A stretch of DNA of 64,000 nucleotides from Paracoccus lutimaris (lineage in GTDB: Bacteria > Pseudomonadota > Alphaproteobacteria > Rhodobacterales > Rhodobacteraceae). Numbering within the stretch: the stretch's first letter is position 1; each line of letters starts with the position of its first letter. A model generated the notes under the pieces. That model had not been told where the DNA came from. It saw only the letters and a program-made list of their open reading frames with translations, and searched no databases. Location of the stretch: NCBI RefSeq assembly GCF_003337565.1, contig NZ_QPJL01000003.1, positions 1-64,000 on the forward strand, in the 5' to 3' direction. Of this stretch, positions 16,723-25,507 are shown in pieces. The translations under genes and the position numbers were made by a program.

Positions 16723-18236
16723 CAAAGACTTTCCAGAAACTCAAGGATCGCGTCGCGGTCGGCTTTCGTCATGCCGGCAAAGCTGTCGCGGGCGGCTTGC
16801 GCCTCGCCGCCATGCCACAGGATCGCCTCGGTCAGGTTACGGGCGCGGCCGTCGTGAAGCAACTCGGTATGGCCCGAGACGGTCTGGGTCAGGCCGATCC
16901 CCCAAAGCGGCGCGGTGCGCCATTCGCTGCCCGAGGCGCGACCTTCGGGGCGACCATCCGCCAGCCCCGGCCCCATGTCATGCAGCAACAGGTCGGAATA
17001 GGGCCAGATCAGCTGAAAGCTCTGCTCGGGCTGGTCTTTCAGGCGATGGGTGACGAATTTCGGCACATGGCAGGCGGGGCAGCCGGCCTGATAGAACAGT
17101 TCCTTGCCGCGCAGGACCTGCGGATCATCAAGGCGACGGCGTTCGGGCACGGCCAGATTGCGGGAATAGAAGGCCACCAGATCAAGGCTTTTCGCGTCCA
17201 CCTCAAGCCCGTCGCGGCTGCCGGGTTCCTGCCCCACGGGGGCCGCGCGGCAGTCCGCCTGCGCGTCGCGGCATTCGCCATGCGGATCGGGGTTCAGCGG
17301 CGTCGACAGGCCCATATCGCCCGAAAACGCCCCGGCGGATTGTTCCTTGACCGTCGGCGCACCACCTTTCAGGCCAAAGCGGCCCAGCATCGGCACGCCG
17401 AATTCAGCCGAAGGCACGATGCTGGCGCGGCCCGATATGCCGTCGCCATCCGCGTCGTCGGGATCGGCATGGGCAAGGATATCGGCGGCGGGGATCGCCT
17501 CCAGAAGGCCAAGGCCGATCATCTGCGGCGCCACGCGCGGCGACAGCATGATCTGGTCATGCAGCGGCCCATAGCCGGGATCCGCGACCGAATAGACGGG
17601 CTTGCGCAAGGTGACCACGGTGCCGTCGCCCAGAGTTTCGGGCCGGTCCTGATAGGTGATGACCATGCGCCCCTCGGGCGGCAGGCCGTTCGAGGCGAAA
17701 TCCTGCAATTGCCCGCCATAGGTCGGCTCGGGCTGGGTGGCCAGCCATTCCTTGATGTCGCCGGGGGCCTCGCCGCCAGGGATCGACAGGCGCAGGAACA
17801 TCGACACCGCCGAGCCTTCGGGTTCGGGCACATGGCCGCGCCCGTCCTTGAGGTGGCAGTCCTGACAGCCGCGCGCATTGTAAAGCGGCCCCAGCCCGTC
17901 CGAGCCCTTGGTCGACGAGGGCGCGGCGACCCATGTCTTGCGGAAAAGCCCGTTCCCCAGCTTGAAATCCATCTCGCGCGCGAAGGGCATATTGGCCGAG
18001 GACAGCGAAAATGCGTCCGAGCTGTCGCGCGCCCGCACCGTCGCGGCACCGCCGGGCTTGGTCTCGAATTTCTCGGGTGCGGTGAAATCGGTGGCCGGGG
18101 CGGTGACGGCGCTGATGCGGGCCTGTTCCTTGGCGGTGCGGGGCAGAACGGGCAGATGGCGGTCGTCCAGATCCTGCGCCAGCGCGGGCAGGGCAAGGAT
18201 CGCGGCAAGGCCAAGGCTGGCAAATCGGAACGTCAT
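16722..18236 (-). CDS. Di-heme oxidoreductase (DUF1111/thiol oxidoreductase-like)
   Basis: A 504-residue periplasmic c-type cytochrome of the di-heme oxidoreductase family. It has a signal peptide (residues 1-20) and two CxxCH heme-binding sites, CQDCH (about residue 125) and CPACH (about residue 385). Relatives accompany imelysin genes, and a role in redox handling of imported or surface iron has been proposed. It is the first gene of the minus-strand cluster, followed by the second imelysin gene with a one-base overlap. Its upstream region (18237-18323) is AT-richer just before the ATG and probably holds the promoter. Confidence 0.88.
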   Translation of the reverse strand: MTFRFASLGLAAILALPALAQDLDDRHLPVLPRTAKEQARISAVTAPATDFTAPEKFETKPGGAATVRARDSSDAFSLSSANMPFAREMDFKLGNGLFRKTWVAAPSSTKGSDGLGPLYNARGCQDCHLKDGRGHVPEPEGSAVSMFLRLSIPGGEAPGDIKEWLATQPEPTYGGQLQDFASNGLPPEGRMVITYQDRPETLGDGTVVTLRKPVYSVADPGYGPLHDQIMLSPRVAPQMIGLGLLEAIPAADILAHADPDDADGDGISGRASIVPSAEFGVPMLGRFGLKGGAPTVKEQSAGAFSGDMGLSTPLNPDPHGECRDAQADCRAAPVGQEPGSRDGLEVDAKSLDLVAFYSRNLAVPERRRLDDPQVLRGKELFYQAGCPACHVPKFVTHRLKDQPEQSFQLIWPYSDLLLHDMGPGLADGRPEGRASGSEWRTAPLWGIGLTQTVSGHTELLHDGRARNLTEAILWHGGEAQAARDSFAGMTKADRDAILEFLESL

Positions 18237-18304
18237 CGCGGGACCGGATTATTTTTCCTGAGTCTACTACTCTGGATTTTGGCGCAGGCCAAGCCGGGCT
18301 GGCT

Positions 18305-18319
18305 GGGACATCTTGTCCC
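18305..18319 (-). terminator. Weak hairpin after the metal transporter operon
   Basis: GGGACA-TCT-TGTCCC forms a six-base-pair stem five bases beyond the last sit gene. No U-run follows on the minus strand, so termination here may be Rho-dependent or the hairpin may only protect the 3' end. Confidence 0.3.
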
Positions 18320-18323
18320 GGTG

Positions 18324-19145
18324 TCAGATGGCGGCGCGCCGGACCCGCGCAAGGCGGCGCAGGAAGGCCGCGATAAAGATCGCCGTCAGCACAAGGATGA
18401 TGGTGGGGGCAGGGGCGCTGTCCAGAAAATAGCTCAGATAGACCCCGGTCAGCATGGCGCCCAGACAGACCACGACCGCGACCGCCAGCATCTGGCCAAA
18501 GCTGCGCACCAGCAGGAATGCGATCGCGCCGGGCGCGATCAAAAGCCCCACGGCAAGGATCAGTCCCGTGGCGCTGAGCGTGGCGACGATGGTCAGCGAC
18601 AAGGCCGTCAGCAGCCCGTAATGCAGCAAGCCCACCCGCAGCCCCGAGGCCCGCGCCTGCGCCGGGTCGAAGGCATGCAGCATCAGGTCTTTCCAACTGA
18701 GCAGCAGCACGCCCGAGACCACGGCGGCGATCAGCCCGGCGGTCCACAGGTCATGCGCCTGCACGCCCAGCATATTGCCAAACAGCACATGATCCAGATG
18801 GATGTCCGAGGTGATCGCCGTGTAAAGCACGATCCCCAGCCCGAACATGCCCGAAAACACCACGCCCATCACGGTATCTTGCTTGACCCGGCTGTTCTGC
18901 GCCAGATAGCCGGTCGCCAAGGCCGTCACCATCCCGGCCGCGAAGGCGCCAAGGATCAGCGGAAACCCCGCCACATAGGCCAGAACGATGCCCGGCAGCA
19001 CGGCATGGCTGACCGCATCGCCCATCAACGCCCAGCCCTTCAGCACCAGAAAGCAGGACAAAAGCGCCGTCGGCACCGCCACCATGGCCGAGATCAGAAA
19101 GGCCTTTTGCATGAAGGCGAATTGAAACGGCTCAAGCAGGATCAT
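18324..19145 (-). CDS. sitD: Manganese/iron ABC transporter permease (SitD-like)
   Basis: A 273-residue inner-membrane permease of the ABC-3 metal-uptake family with about eight to nine hydrophobic segments. Family-like sequences include LKGWALMGDAVSHAVLPG near residue 40 and the C-terminal GLLIAPGAIAFLL. The start at 19145 overlaps the stop of the sister permease gene by four bases (ATGA); the open frame continues upstream only as a shadow of that gene. It should form the membrane channel with the neighbouring permease for Mn2+ or Fe2+. Specificity cannot be read from the sequence. Confidence 0.88.
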   Translation of the reverse strand: MILLEPFQFAFMQKAFLISAMVAVPTALLSCFLVLKGWALMGDAVSHAVLPGIVLAYVAGFPLILGAFAAGMVTALATGYLAQNSRVKQDTVMGVVFSGMFGLGIVLYTAITSDIHLDHVLFGNMLGVQAHDLWTAGLIAAVVSGVLLLSWKDLMLHAFDPAQARASGLRVGLLHYGLLTALSLTIVATLSATGLILAVGLLIAPGAIAFLLVRSFGQMLAVAVVVCLGAMLTGVYLSYFLDSAPAPTIILVLTAIFIAAFLRRLARVRRAAI

Positions 19146-20002
19146 GGCGCGGTCCCACTCAGCGCGGCGGCGGCCTTGCGGCGCGCGGCCAGAAGGCCAT
19201 GTTTTGGCGCCCAGACAAAGGCCGCCAGAAAGACCAGCGTTTGCAGGCAGACGATGATACCGCCGGTGGCTCCGTCCAGGAAATAGCTGAAATAGGCGCC
19301 GGTAAAGCTGGTCCCCGCCCCGATGGCGACCGATGTCGCGATCAGGCGCGGGAAACGGTCGCAGAGCAGATAGGCGGTCGCGCCCGGCGTCACCACCATG
19401 GCGATGACCAGAAACGCGCCGACCGTCTGCATGGCCGCGACCACGCAGGCCGACAGCAGGACGAAAAACACCCCCTTCAGCAGCCCCGGCCGCAGCCCGA
19501 CCGAACGCGCATGGCTTTCGTCGAAAAAGACCACCATCAGATCCTTCCATTTCGCCAGCAGCACCGCCAGCGACACGAAACCGATGATCGCCAGTTGCAG
19601 CGTGTCCTCAGGCGTGATGGCCAGAATATTGCCCATGGTGATGGTCTGGACCGAAATCGCCATCGGGTTGACCGAGACCATGAACAGCCCCAGCCCGAAA
19701 AAGGCCGAAAAGATCAGCCCGATCACCACATCGGGTTTCAGCCCCGAGCGGTCGGACAGAAACAGCATCGCCGCCGCTGCCAGCCCCCCCGACAGGAACG
19801 CCCCCAGCGCGAAAGGCAGACCCAGCATATAGGCGCCCGCCACCCCCGGCACGACCGAATGCGACAGCGCGTCCCCGATCAGCGACCAGCCCTTGAGCAT
19901 CAGATAGGCGGAAAGAAACGCGCAGACCCCGCCCACCAGCGCCGAGACCCACATCGCGTTCACCATGTAATTATAGCCAAAGGGCTCGAGCAGCAGGCTC
20001 AT
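19142..20002 (-). CDS. sitC: Manganese/iron ABC transporter permease (SitC-like)
   Basis: A 286-residue integral membrane protein of the ABC-3 family, paralogous to the next gene. The motif [18 protein letters not shown] (about residues 36-53) matches it almost exactly. It overlaps the ATPase gene by four bases upstream and the second permease by four bases downstream, so all three are translationally coupled. It is the third gene of a SitABCD-type operon for periplasmic-binding-protein-dependent metal uptake. Confidence 0.88.
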   Translation of the reverse strand: MSLLLEPFGYNYMVNAMWVSALVGGVCAFLSAYLMLKGWSLIGDALSHSVVPGVAGAYMLGLPFALGAFLSGGLAAAAMLFLSDRSGLKPDVVIGLIFSAFFGLGLFMVSVNPMAISVQTITMGNILAITPEDTLQLAIIGFVSLAVLLAKWKDLMVVFFDESHARSVGLRPGLLKGVFFVLLSACVVAAMQTVGAFLVIAMVVTPGATAYLLCDRFPRLIATSVAIGAGTSFTGAYFSYFLDGATGGIIVCLQTLVFLAAFVWAPKHGLLAARRKAAAALSGTAP

Positions 20003-20883
20003 TCGCCGCGCCCCGCGGTGTGGGTCTGGTCGCCATATTGCACCAGCGGACGTTCGTCATCGCTGATGATGGTGATGCGGCGCGGGTCGTCATCGTCATG
20101 CAACGCCTGCCCGCTGAGGGTAAAGTGGCGCAGAACGCCGCCGAAGGCCGCCTCGAGATTGTCGCGGGTGAAGGTGGTCTCGGTCGGGCCATAGGCCAGC
20201 ACGGTGCCCTTGACCAGCACCACCCGGTCGCAGAATTCCGGCACCGAGCCAAGGTTATGGGTCGAGACCAGCATCACCCGCCCCTCGGCCCGCAATTCGC
20301 CCAACAGGGTGACGATCTGTTCCTCGGTCTTGACGTCGACGCCGGTGAAGGGCTCGTCCAGCAGGATGACGCGGCCGTCCTGCGCCAGCGCACGGGCCAG
20401 AAAGACGCGCTTTTTCTGCCCGCCCGACAATTCGCCGATCTGACGCTGGCGATAGTCCTGCATGCCGACGCGGGCCAGCGCCGCCTCGACCGCCGCCCGG
20501 TCGGCGGCAGAGGGGCGGCGCAAAAACCCCATATGGCCATAGCGGCCCATCATCACCACGTCCTCGACCAGCACCGGGAAGGACCAGTCGACCTCCTCGG
20601 CTTGGGGGACATAGGCGACAAGGCTTTGGCGCAATGCCTCGCGCACGGACATGCCCAAAAGCCGGATTTCGCCCCCGGCCAGTGGAACAAAGCCCATGAT
20701 CGCCTTGAACAGCGTGGATTTTCCGGCGCCGTTGACGCCCACCAGCGCGGTCACGGTGCCGCGCGGGATCTGAAAGCTGGCATGGCGCAGCGCGGTCAGC
20801 CCGCTGCGATAGGTGACAGTCACGTCGCGCGCGAGGATGCCGCCGCCGGGGTCAGCTTCTGTGGCGGGTGGCGTCGCGGTCAT
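19999..20883 (-). CDS. sitB: Manganese/iron ABC transporter ATP-binding protein (SitB-like)
   Basis: A 294-residue ABC ATPase with Walker [10 protein letters not shown] (about residue 50), signature LSGGQKKR (about residue 150), Walker B VILLDEP and the switch histidine in STHNLG. A C-terminal extension of some 40 residues is rich in aspartate ([10 protein letters not shown]). ATG 20883 is chosen for its nearby AGGA; ATG 20898 is an alternative five codons upstream. It lies about 40 bases after the solute-binding protein gene and overlaps the permease gene. Confidence 0.88.
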   Translation of the reverse strand: MTATPPATEADPGGGILARDVTVTYRSGLTALRHASFQIPRGTVTALVGVNGAGKSTLFKAIMGFVPLAGGEIRLLGMSVREALRQSLVAYVPQAEEVDWSFPVLVEDVVMMGRYGHMGFLRRPSAADRAAVEAALARVGMQDYRQRQIGELSGGQKKRVFLARALAQDGRVILLDEPFTGVDVKTEEQIVTLLGELRAEGRVMLVSTHNLGSVPEFCDRVVLVKGTVLAYGPTETTFTRDNLEAAFGGVLRHFTLSGQALHDDDDPRRITIISDDERPLVQYGDQTHTAGRGE

Positions 20884-20924
20884 GCTGTCCTGTCTCATCC
20901 TGTGGTCTTTCTGCCGCCCACGGC

Positions 20925-21830
20925 CTAGTCCATGCCCGCCTGCAGCCCCTCGGCCACGGTCTGCGAGGTGACCCGCAGCAGGTCCAGATAGCTGGGCACG
21001 GGGCCGTCCGGCTCGGACAGGCTGTCCACGTAAAGGACACCGCCGTAATGGGCGCCGGTTTCGCGCGCGACCTGTTCGGCCGGGGCAGTATTGACCGTGC
21101 TTTCGCAGAAAACCACCGGGATCTGGTGGTCGCGCACGCCGTCGATCACCGTGCGCACCTGTTTGGGCGTGCCCATCTGGTCGGCATTGATCGGCCAAAG
21201 ATACAGCTCGCGCATGCCGTAATCGCGCGCCAGATAGCTGAAGGCGCCCTCGCAGGTCACCAGCCAGCGCTGATCCTCGGGGATCGCGGTGATCTGCTGG
21301 CGCAGCGGTTCGAGCGCCGCGCGCAGTTCCTGCTTGTAGGTTTCGGCATTGGCGGCATAGGCCGGGGCGTTGGCGGGGTCGTGCTCGGACAGCGCCTTGG
21401 CGATATTGTCGATATAGATCATGGCATTATCGGCACCCATCCAGGCATGGGGATTGGGCTTGCCCTCATAGCTGCCGCCCGCGATCGCGATGGGCGCGAT
21501 GCCGTCGCTGAGCGTGGCCGAGGGCACGCCCTCGAGATTGCCAAGGAACTGCTCGAACCATTGTTCCAGGTTCAGCCCGTTGCGCAGGATCAGGTCGGCA
21601 TCCTGCGCGCCGGCGATGTCGCGCGGCGTCGGCTCATAGCCGTGAATCTCGGCGCCGGGCTTGGTGATCGAGACGACATCGGCCGCATCGCCCGCGACAT
21701 GGCGCGCCATGTCGGCCAGCACGGTGAAGGTGGTGACGACTTTCAGCCGCCCGTCATCGGCAAGGGCCGCGCCAACACTCAGCGTGCAGCCCGCCGCCGC
21801 CATCACCAGACGCGCCATTGCCCGTGCCAT
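20925..21830 (-). CDS. sitA: Metal ABC transporter solute-binding protein (SitA-like)
   Basis: A 301-residue periplasmic cluster A-I metal-binding protein with a signal peptide ending near ALA (residue 24). Likely ligands are the histidine in [10 protein letters not shown], the histidine in PNPHAWMG (about residue 118), the glutamate in [12 protein letters not shown] and the C-terminal aspartate in [11 protein letters not shown], matching the Mn/Fe-binding SitA/MntA group. ATG 21830 is chosen because it starts the signal peptide and has GAAAGG upstream; the frame stays open to 21893. It is the first gene of the operon, with a Fur/Mur-like inverted repeat upstream. Confidence 0.88.
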   Translation of the reverse strand: MARAMARLVMAAAGCTLSVGAALADDGRLKVVTTFTVLADMARHVAGDAADVVSITKPGAEIHGYEPTPRDIAGAQDADLILRNGLNLEQWFEQFLGNLEGVPSATLSDGIAPIAIAGGSYEGKPNPHAWMGADNAMIYIDNIAKALSEHDPANAPAYAANAETYKQELRAALEPLRQQITAIPEDQRWLVTCEGAFSYLARDYGMRELYLWPINADQMGTPKQVRTVIDGVRDHQIPVVFCESTVNTAPAEQVARETGAHYGGVLYVDSLSEPDGPVPSYLDLLRVTSQTVAEGLQAGMD

Positions 21831-21861
21831 CCCAGCCCTTTCCTTCACGTTGTTTCCTGCA

Positions 21862-21882
21862 TCATGTAAATGCAACGCATTC
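21862..21882 (-). promoter_or_regulatory. Fur/Mur-like operator candidate upstream of sitA
   Basis: AATGC-AAC-GCATT at 21869-21881 is a perfect five-base-arm inverted repeat about 40 bases upstream of the sitA start. Read on the minus strand, GAGAATGCGTTGCATTTAC resembles Fur-family boxes, and alphaproteobacterial Fur homologues (Mur) often control sitABCD with manganese. Inference from symmetry and position. Confidence 0.5.
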
Positions 21883-22072
21883 TCAACTGTCAAGCACGAT
21901 CGTCTGCCCGCCGCTCACATGCGCGGGATCGGGACCAGCGCAATCCGGGTGGCATAAACTTCGGTTTATTTGCCGCCCATCTGCCTTGGGTGCAATGGCC
22001 AGCGGGCGGTTTCGGCGCTTGGCTGGTTCCAGGCCGGGCGATCCGGCGCAACACCATCAGGAGGAAACCCGA

Positions 22073-22612
22073 ATGCGCAGACATATCCATCTTGCCGCGG
22101 CGCTGCTGGTCCTGGGGCCGTCACTTGCCCAGGCGCAGGCCCAGGTCGATGCAGATCGTATCGCCCGCGACCTGACCCGGCAGGGCTTTCGGAATATCGA
22201 GATCACCCGCGAAGACGGCCTGATGAAGGTCGAAGCCTGGCGCGGCGCGCATGAGCTTGAAATCACCTATGACCTTTCGACCGGCGCGGTGGTGAAGCAG
22301 GAAATGGAGCGCCACCCCGGCGCGCCGGGACGTGTCCGGGACCGCAACTCGGACGATCGCGGACGCGCGGATGACAGTGATGATGACAGTGACGACAGTG
22401 ACGATGATGACAGTGACGACAGTGACGATGATGACAGTGACGACAGTGACGATGATGACAGCGACGACAGCGATGATGACGATGACGACAGCGGCCATGG
22501 CCGTGGCGGCAGCGATGACGATGACAGCGATGACGATGACAGCGCCGATGACGACAGCGACGACGATGACAGCGGTCGGGGCCGGGGTCGGGGCCGGGGC
22601 GGTGACGATTGA
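22073..22612 (+). CDS. Exported PepSY-like protein with Ser/Asp-rich tail
   Basis: A 179-residue protein with a signal peptide (residues 1-22, ending AQAQA), a single PepSY-like domain (about 24-85: helix with RIARDLTRQGF, then strands IEIT, LEITYDLSTGAVV) and a C-terminal half almost entirely of aspartate and serine, with short Gly/Arg runs (about 98-179). The tail carries more than 45 Asp and could bind Ca2+, Mn2+ or Fe2+; that is inference. ATG 22073 is fixed by AGGAGG at about 22059-22064. A similar but distinct paralogue follows, then a membrane LuxR-type regulator. Not a known named gene to me. Confidence 0.85.
   Translation: MRRHIHLAAALLVLGPSLAQAQAQVDADRIARDLTRQGFRNIEITREDGLMKVEAWRGAHELEITYDLSTGAVVKQEMERHPGAPGRVRDRNSDDRGRADDSDDDSDDSDDDDSDDSDDDDSDDSDDDDSDDSDDDDDDSGHGRGGSDDDDSDDDDSADDDSDDDDSGRGRGRGRGGDD
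22382..22477 (+). repeat. 24-base tandem repeat encoding the Asp/Ser tail
   Basis: Three identical 24-base units (22382-22405, 22406-22429, 22430-22453) and a fourth with three silent changes (22454-22477) encode DDSDDSDD each. The unit is a multiple of three, so copy-number change would lengthen or shorten the acidic tail without frameshift. Confidence 0.85.
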
Positions 22613-22617
22613 GGGGG

Positions 22618-22649
22618 ACGGCCGGGTCTGACAGACCCCCGCCGGCCGT
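22618..22649 (+). other. Hairpin between the two PepSY-like genes
   Basis: ACGGCCGG (22618-22625) pairs with CCGGCCGT (22642-22649), with the inner GTCTGACAGAC also self-complementary. No U-run follows, so it may be a partial terminator, an RNA-processing site or a stabilising 3' structure that sets the ratio of the two proteins. Confidence 0.4.
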
Positions 22650-22685
22650 GCTATGATGCCGGACGCGTCGCGCTTCGGAGGCCGT

Positions 22686-23198
22686 ATGAAGTTACGTCTG
22701 TATCTGCACGCTCTGCCAATGATGTTTTGCCTTGCGGGTGCGGCTCATGCCGCACCCGATTATGCGCGTCAGGTGGCCCGGCAACTTGCCGAACAGGGAT
22801 ACCGCCAGATCGAGGTGCGGCGCAGCCTTCTGGGCAAGATGATCGTGACCGGCACCCTGCCCGGCCACGAGCGCGAGATCGTCATCGATCCGCGCAACGG
22901 CGAACTGCTGCGCGATCTGGTGCGCCGCGGGTCGGGGGGATCCGCCGCGGTTTCGGCGCCGACCCTGTCCAGTCCGGGACAGGCAGGCACAGCCGGAAAT
23001 TCGGATGATAGCAGCGGCAAGGGCAATGGCGACGATGATGATGACGACGATGACGATGACAGCGATGATGACAGCGACGACAGTGGCGGCAACAGCGGCA
23101 GCGGCAGCGATAGCGACGACGACAGCGACAGTGACAGCGGTAGCGGAAGTGATAGCGGCAGCGGCAGCGACAGCGACGGCGAGGATGGGGACGACTGA
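22686..23198 (+). CDS. Second exported PepSY-like protein with acidic Ser/Asp/Gly tail
   Basis: A 170-residue paralogue of the preceding gene. It has a signal peptide (residues 1-22, ending AHAA), a PepSY-like domain (about 24-80, with YARQVARQLAEQGYRQIEV and IVIDPRNGELL), then a tail of aspartate runs followed by Ser/Gly/Asp repeats (about 108-170) ending EDGDD. GGAGG at 22677-22681 supports ATG 22686. Conservation of the PepSY-plus-acidic-tail plan despite quite different tails suggests that charge, not sequence, matters. It may be a metal-binding surface or periplasmic protein. The membrane regulator gene starts 23 bases after its stop. Confidence 0.82.
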   Translation: MKLRLYLHALPMMFCLAGAAHAAPDYARQVARQLAEQGYRQIEVRRSLLGKMIVTGTLPGHEREIVIDPRNGELLRDLVRRGSGGSAAVSAPTLSSPGQAGTAGNSDDSSGKGNGDDDDDDDDDDSDDDSDDSGGNSGSGSDSDDDSDSDSGSGSDSGSGSDSDGEDGDD

Positions 23199-23220
23199 TG
23201 CCGCGAACCAGGGCCGCGCA

Positions 23221-23799
23221 ATGCTGAGATCCGCGCCGATCCTGGCCATTCTGGCGCTGCAGGCGCTTTGCGCGCTTTACCTGATGTCGGATATTCTCGC
23301 CTCGGTCCTTGGCATTTCCTATCAGCCTCCGGCCTGGCAATATGTCGAATACCTGCAGATTGGGGCCTCGCTGGGGCTGATCGCGGGCTTGGTGCTGGGG
23401 GCGCGGCTTTTGTCGCTGACCATACGCCAGCGCCGCCTGGCCGAGGACAAGCTGCGCCGCGCCTCGACCGCCCTCATGGAGCTGGTGCAGCAGCGTTTCG
23501 ACGAATGGACCCTGTCCCCGGCCGAGCGCGACGTGGCGCTGTTTGCGATCAAGGGCATGTCGGTCGCCGAGATCGCCGTCCTGCGCGGCACCTCCGAAGG
23601 GACGATCAAGGCGCAGACGGCGGCGGTCTATCGCAAGGCGGGCGTGGCCAACCGTCACCAGCTGCTGAGCCTGTTCATCGAGGATCTGTTCGACCCGGCG
23701 CTGACCGGTGGCGGCGCCCATGCGCCTGCGGATCCCGCACCGGCACGCCCCGCCGGTCCGAATGCGGCCAGCCCGGATACCGCCGCCGATCGCCGCTGA
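23221..23799 (+). CDS. Membrane-anchored LuxR-type transcriptional regulator
   Basis: A 192-residue protein with two predicted membrane segments (about residues 5-30 and 39-62), a short linker helix (QRRLAEDKLRRA) and a C-terminal LuxR-type helix-turn-helix (about 98-160, LSPAERDVALFAIKGMSVAEIA... then GTIKAQTAAVYRKAG). It ends in an Ala/Pro-rich tail. This plan fits a one-component sensor that binds DNA from the membrane. There is no receiver domain. It follows the two PepSY-like genes closely and could sense their state or their ligand. ATG 23221 is chosen; ATG 23185, overlapping the preceding gene, is an alternative. Confidence 0.8.
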   Translation: MLRSAPILAILALQALCALYLMSDILASVLGISYQPPAWQYVEYLQIGASLGLIAGLVLGARLLSLTIRQRRLAEDKLRRASTALMELVQQRFDEWTLSPAERDVALFAIKGMSVAEIAVLRGTSEGTIKAQTAAVYRKAGVANRHQLLSLFIEDLFDPALTGGGAHAPADPAPARPAGPNAASPDTAADRR

Positions 23800-23843
23800 T
23801 CTGCCGCCCTCGGGAAAGTCACACCGGGGCCGGCCGGTGCCCG

Positions 23844-23864
23844 AGGCGGGCATTGCGCCCGCCT
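23844..23864. terminator. Hairpin between convergent genes
   Basis: AGGCGGGC (23844-23851) pairs perfectly with GCCCGCCT (23857-23864) around a five-base loop, midway between the converging LuxR-type and FAH genes. No marked U-run is present. Confidence 0.45.
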
Positions 23865-23886
23865 TGCGCCATCTTCGGGGCTGTCC

Positions 23887-24729
23887 TCAGTCGGCGATCA
23901 CGTCCTGGCGCTGCTGGCCCAGCCCCTCGATGCCCAGTTCGACCACGTCGCCGGCCTTCAGATAGCGCGGCGGCTTTTGCCCCAGACCCACGCCCGGCGG
24001 CGTCCCGGTCGAGATGATGTCGCCCGGATGCAGCGTCATGAACTGGCTCAGATAGCTGACCAGATGGCGCACCCCGTAAACCATGGTCCGGGTCGAGCCG
24101 TCCTGCATGGTTTCGCCGTTCACCTTGAGCCACATGGCAAGGTTCTGCGGGTCGGCCACCTCGTCGCGGGTGACCAGCCAGGGCCCGATCTGGCCGAAAT
24201 AGTCGCAGCTTTTGCCCTTGGTCCACTGGCCCGACCGCTCGGTCTGGAAGGCGCGTTCAGAGACGTCATTGGTCACCGCGAAACCGGCGACATGGTCCAT
24301 GGCCTCGTCCTCGGTGACATATTTGGCGCGCTTGCCGATGATGACGGCCAGCTCGACCTCCCAATCGGTCTTTTCCGAGCCGCGGGGGATGACGATGGGA
24401 TCCGTCGGGCCGCAGATGGCGCTGTTGGCTTTCATGAAGATCACCGGCTCGGGCGGGACATCCATGCCGCTTTCGGCGGCGTGATCGGCATAGTTCAGGC
24501 CAATGCAGATGAACTTGGTCGTGCCCGCCACGCAGGCGCCCAGCCGGGTGCCCTGCGCTACCACCGGCAGCGCCGCCGGGTCGAGGCCGCGCAACCGCGC
24601 CAGCCCCGCATCCGTCAGCACATCGCCCGCGATGTCTGGGACCACGCCCGACAGGTCGCGGATGCTGCCGTCAGCGGCCAGCAGGCCGGGTTTCTCGGCC
24701 CCTTCGGGCCCGTGTCGCAACAGTTTCAT
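23887..24729 (-). CDS. Fumarylacetoacetate hydrolase family protein
   Basis: A 280-residue FAH-family hydrolase or lyase. The core (about residues 70-278) contains CIGLNYADHAAE, the acidic metal site in DWEVELAVIIG and the C-terminal HPGDIISTGTPPGVG. Close relatives hydrolyse 2,4-diketo-3-deoxy sugar acids in the non-phosphorylative L-fucose or L-rhamnose routes. The next gene upstream in the operon is an SDR of the type that makes such diketo acids, which favours that reading. It is the last gene of a long minus-strand operon. The substrate remains an inference. Confidence 0.85.
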   Translation of the reverse strand: MKLLRHGPEGAEKPGLLAADGSIRDLSGVVPDIAGDVLTDAGLARLRGLDPAALPVVAQGTRLGACVAGTTKFICIGLNYADHAAESGMDVPPEPVIFMKANSAICGPTDPIVIPRGSEKTDWEVELAVIIGKRAKYVTEDEAMDHVAGFAVTNDVSERAFQTERSGQWTKGKSCDYFGQIGPWLVTRDEVADPQNLAMWLKVNGETMQDGSTRTMVYGVRHLVSYLSQFMTLHPGDIISTGTPPGVGLGQKPPRYLKAGDVVELGIEGLGQQRQDVIAD

Positions 24730-24741
24730 GTGATTTCCCCC

Positions 24742-25479
24742 TCAGGTATTGGACCAGCCGCCGTCGATGATATGGACGCCACCGGTCGTATAGGCGGATT
24801 CGTCGCCCGCCAGATGCACGACAAGCGCGGCGATTTCCTCGGCCTTGCCGACACGGCCGATGGGCTGGCGCGCGATGAATGCGGCCTTGGCACCCTCGTA
24901 ATCGCCGGTCGCCCGCAGCCGCTCATGCAGCGAGGGGCTTTCGACCGTGCCGGGGCAGATCGCATTGGCGCGAATGCCCCGCGTGACGTAATCGGCAGCG
25001 ATGGATTTGGTCATGCCGATGACGCCCGCCTTGGTCGCGCCATAGGCAAAGCGGTTCGGCGCCGCGATCACCGAGGACGCGACCGAGGCCATGTTGATGA
25101 TCGAGCCGCCGCCATGGGCGATCATGCCCGGCAGGAACGCCCGGCACATGCGAAACATCGCCGTCATGTTCAGGCTGACCGAGAAATCCCAGTCCTCTTC
25201 GCTGCAATCCAGCAACGCGCCATTGGCGACGACGCCCGCGCAGTTGAACAGGATGTCGGGCGCGGGGCAGGCCGCCACCGCTTCCGCGATGCTGGCCGGG
25301 TCGCGCACGTCCAGATGGCGGGTCTGGATGCCCTCGCCGGCCAGAGTGGCCAGCGCCTCGCGGTTCACGTCGGTGGCGATGACGCGGGCGCCCTCGGCCA
25401 CCATGGCCAGGACGCTGGCGCGTCCGATCCCCTGCGCCGCCGCCGTCACCAGCGCGGTCTTGCCGTTCAGTCGTGCCAT
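24742..25479 (-). CDS. Short-chain dehydrogenase/reductase
   Basis: A 245-residue classical SDR with a nucleotide-binding motif (VTAAAQGIG, about residue 12), FNCAG, catalytic serine region NMASVAS, and the YGATK active-site pair (about residue 145). Beside an FAH hydrolase and a split UxaA dehydratase, a 2-keto-3-deoxy sugar-acid dehydrogenase producing a diketo acid is plausible. It sits 12 bases upstream of the FAH gene in the same operon. Confidence 0.88.
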   Translation of the reverse strand: MARLNGKTALVTAAAQGIGRASVLAMVAEGARVIATDVNREALATLAGEGIQTRHLDVRDPASIAEAVAACPAPDILFNCAGVVANGALLDCSEEDWDFSVSLNMTAMFRMCRAFLPGMIAHGGGSIINMASVASSVIAAPNRFAYGATKAGVIGMTKSIAADYVTRGIRANAICPGTVESPSLHERLRATGDYEGAKAAFIARQPIGRVGKAEEIAALVVHLAGDESAYTTGGVHIIDGGWSNT

Positions 25480-25507
25480 GTGTTTTCCCTTTTCATGATA
25501 TGCCCGA

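Noticed and set aside
22370-23198. CRISPR array or assembly artefact in the GAC/AGT repeat region
   Set aside because: Repeats are in frame, lack spacers, encode a consistent acidic tail, and two separate genes share the plan.
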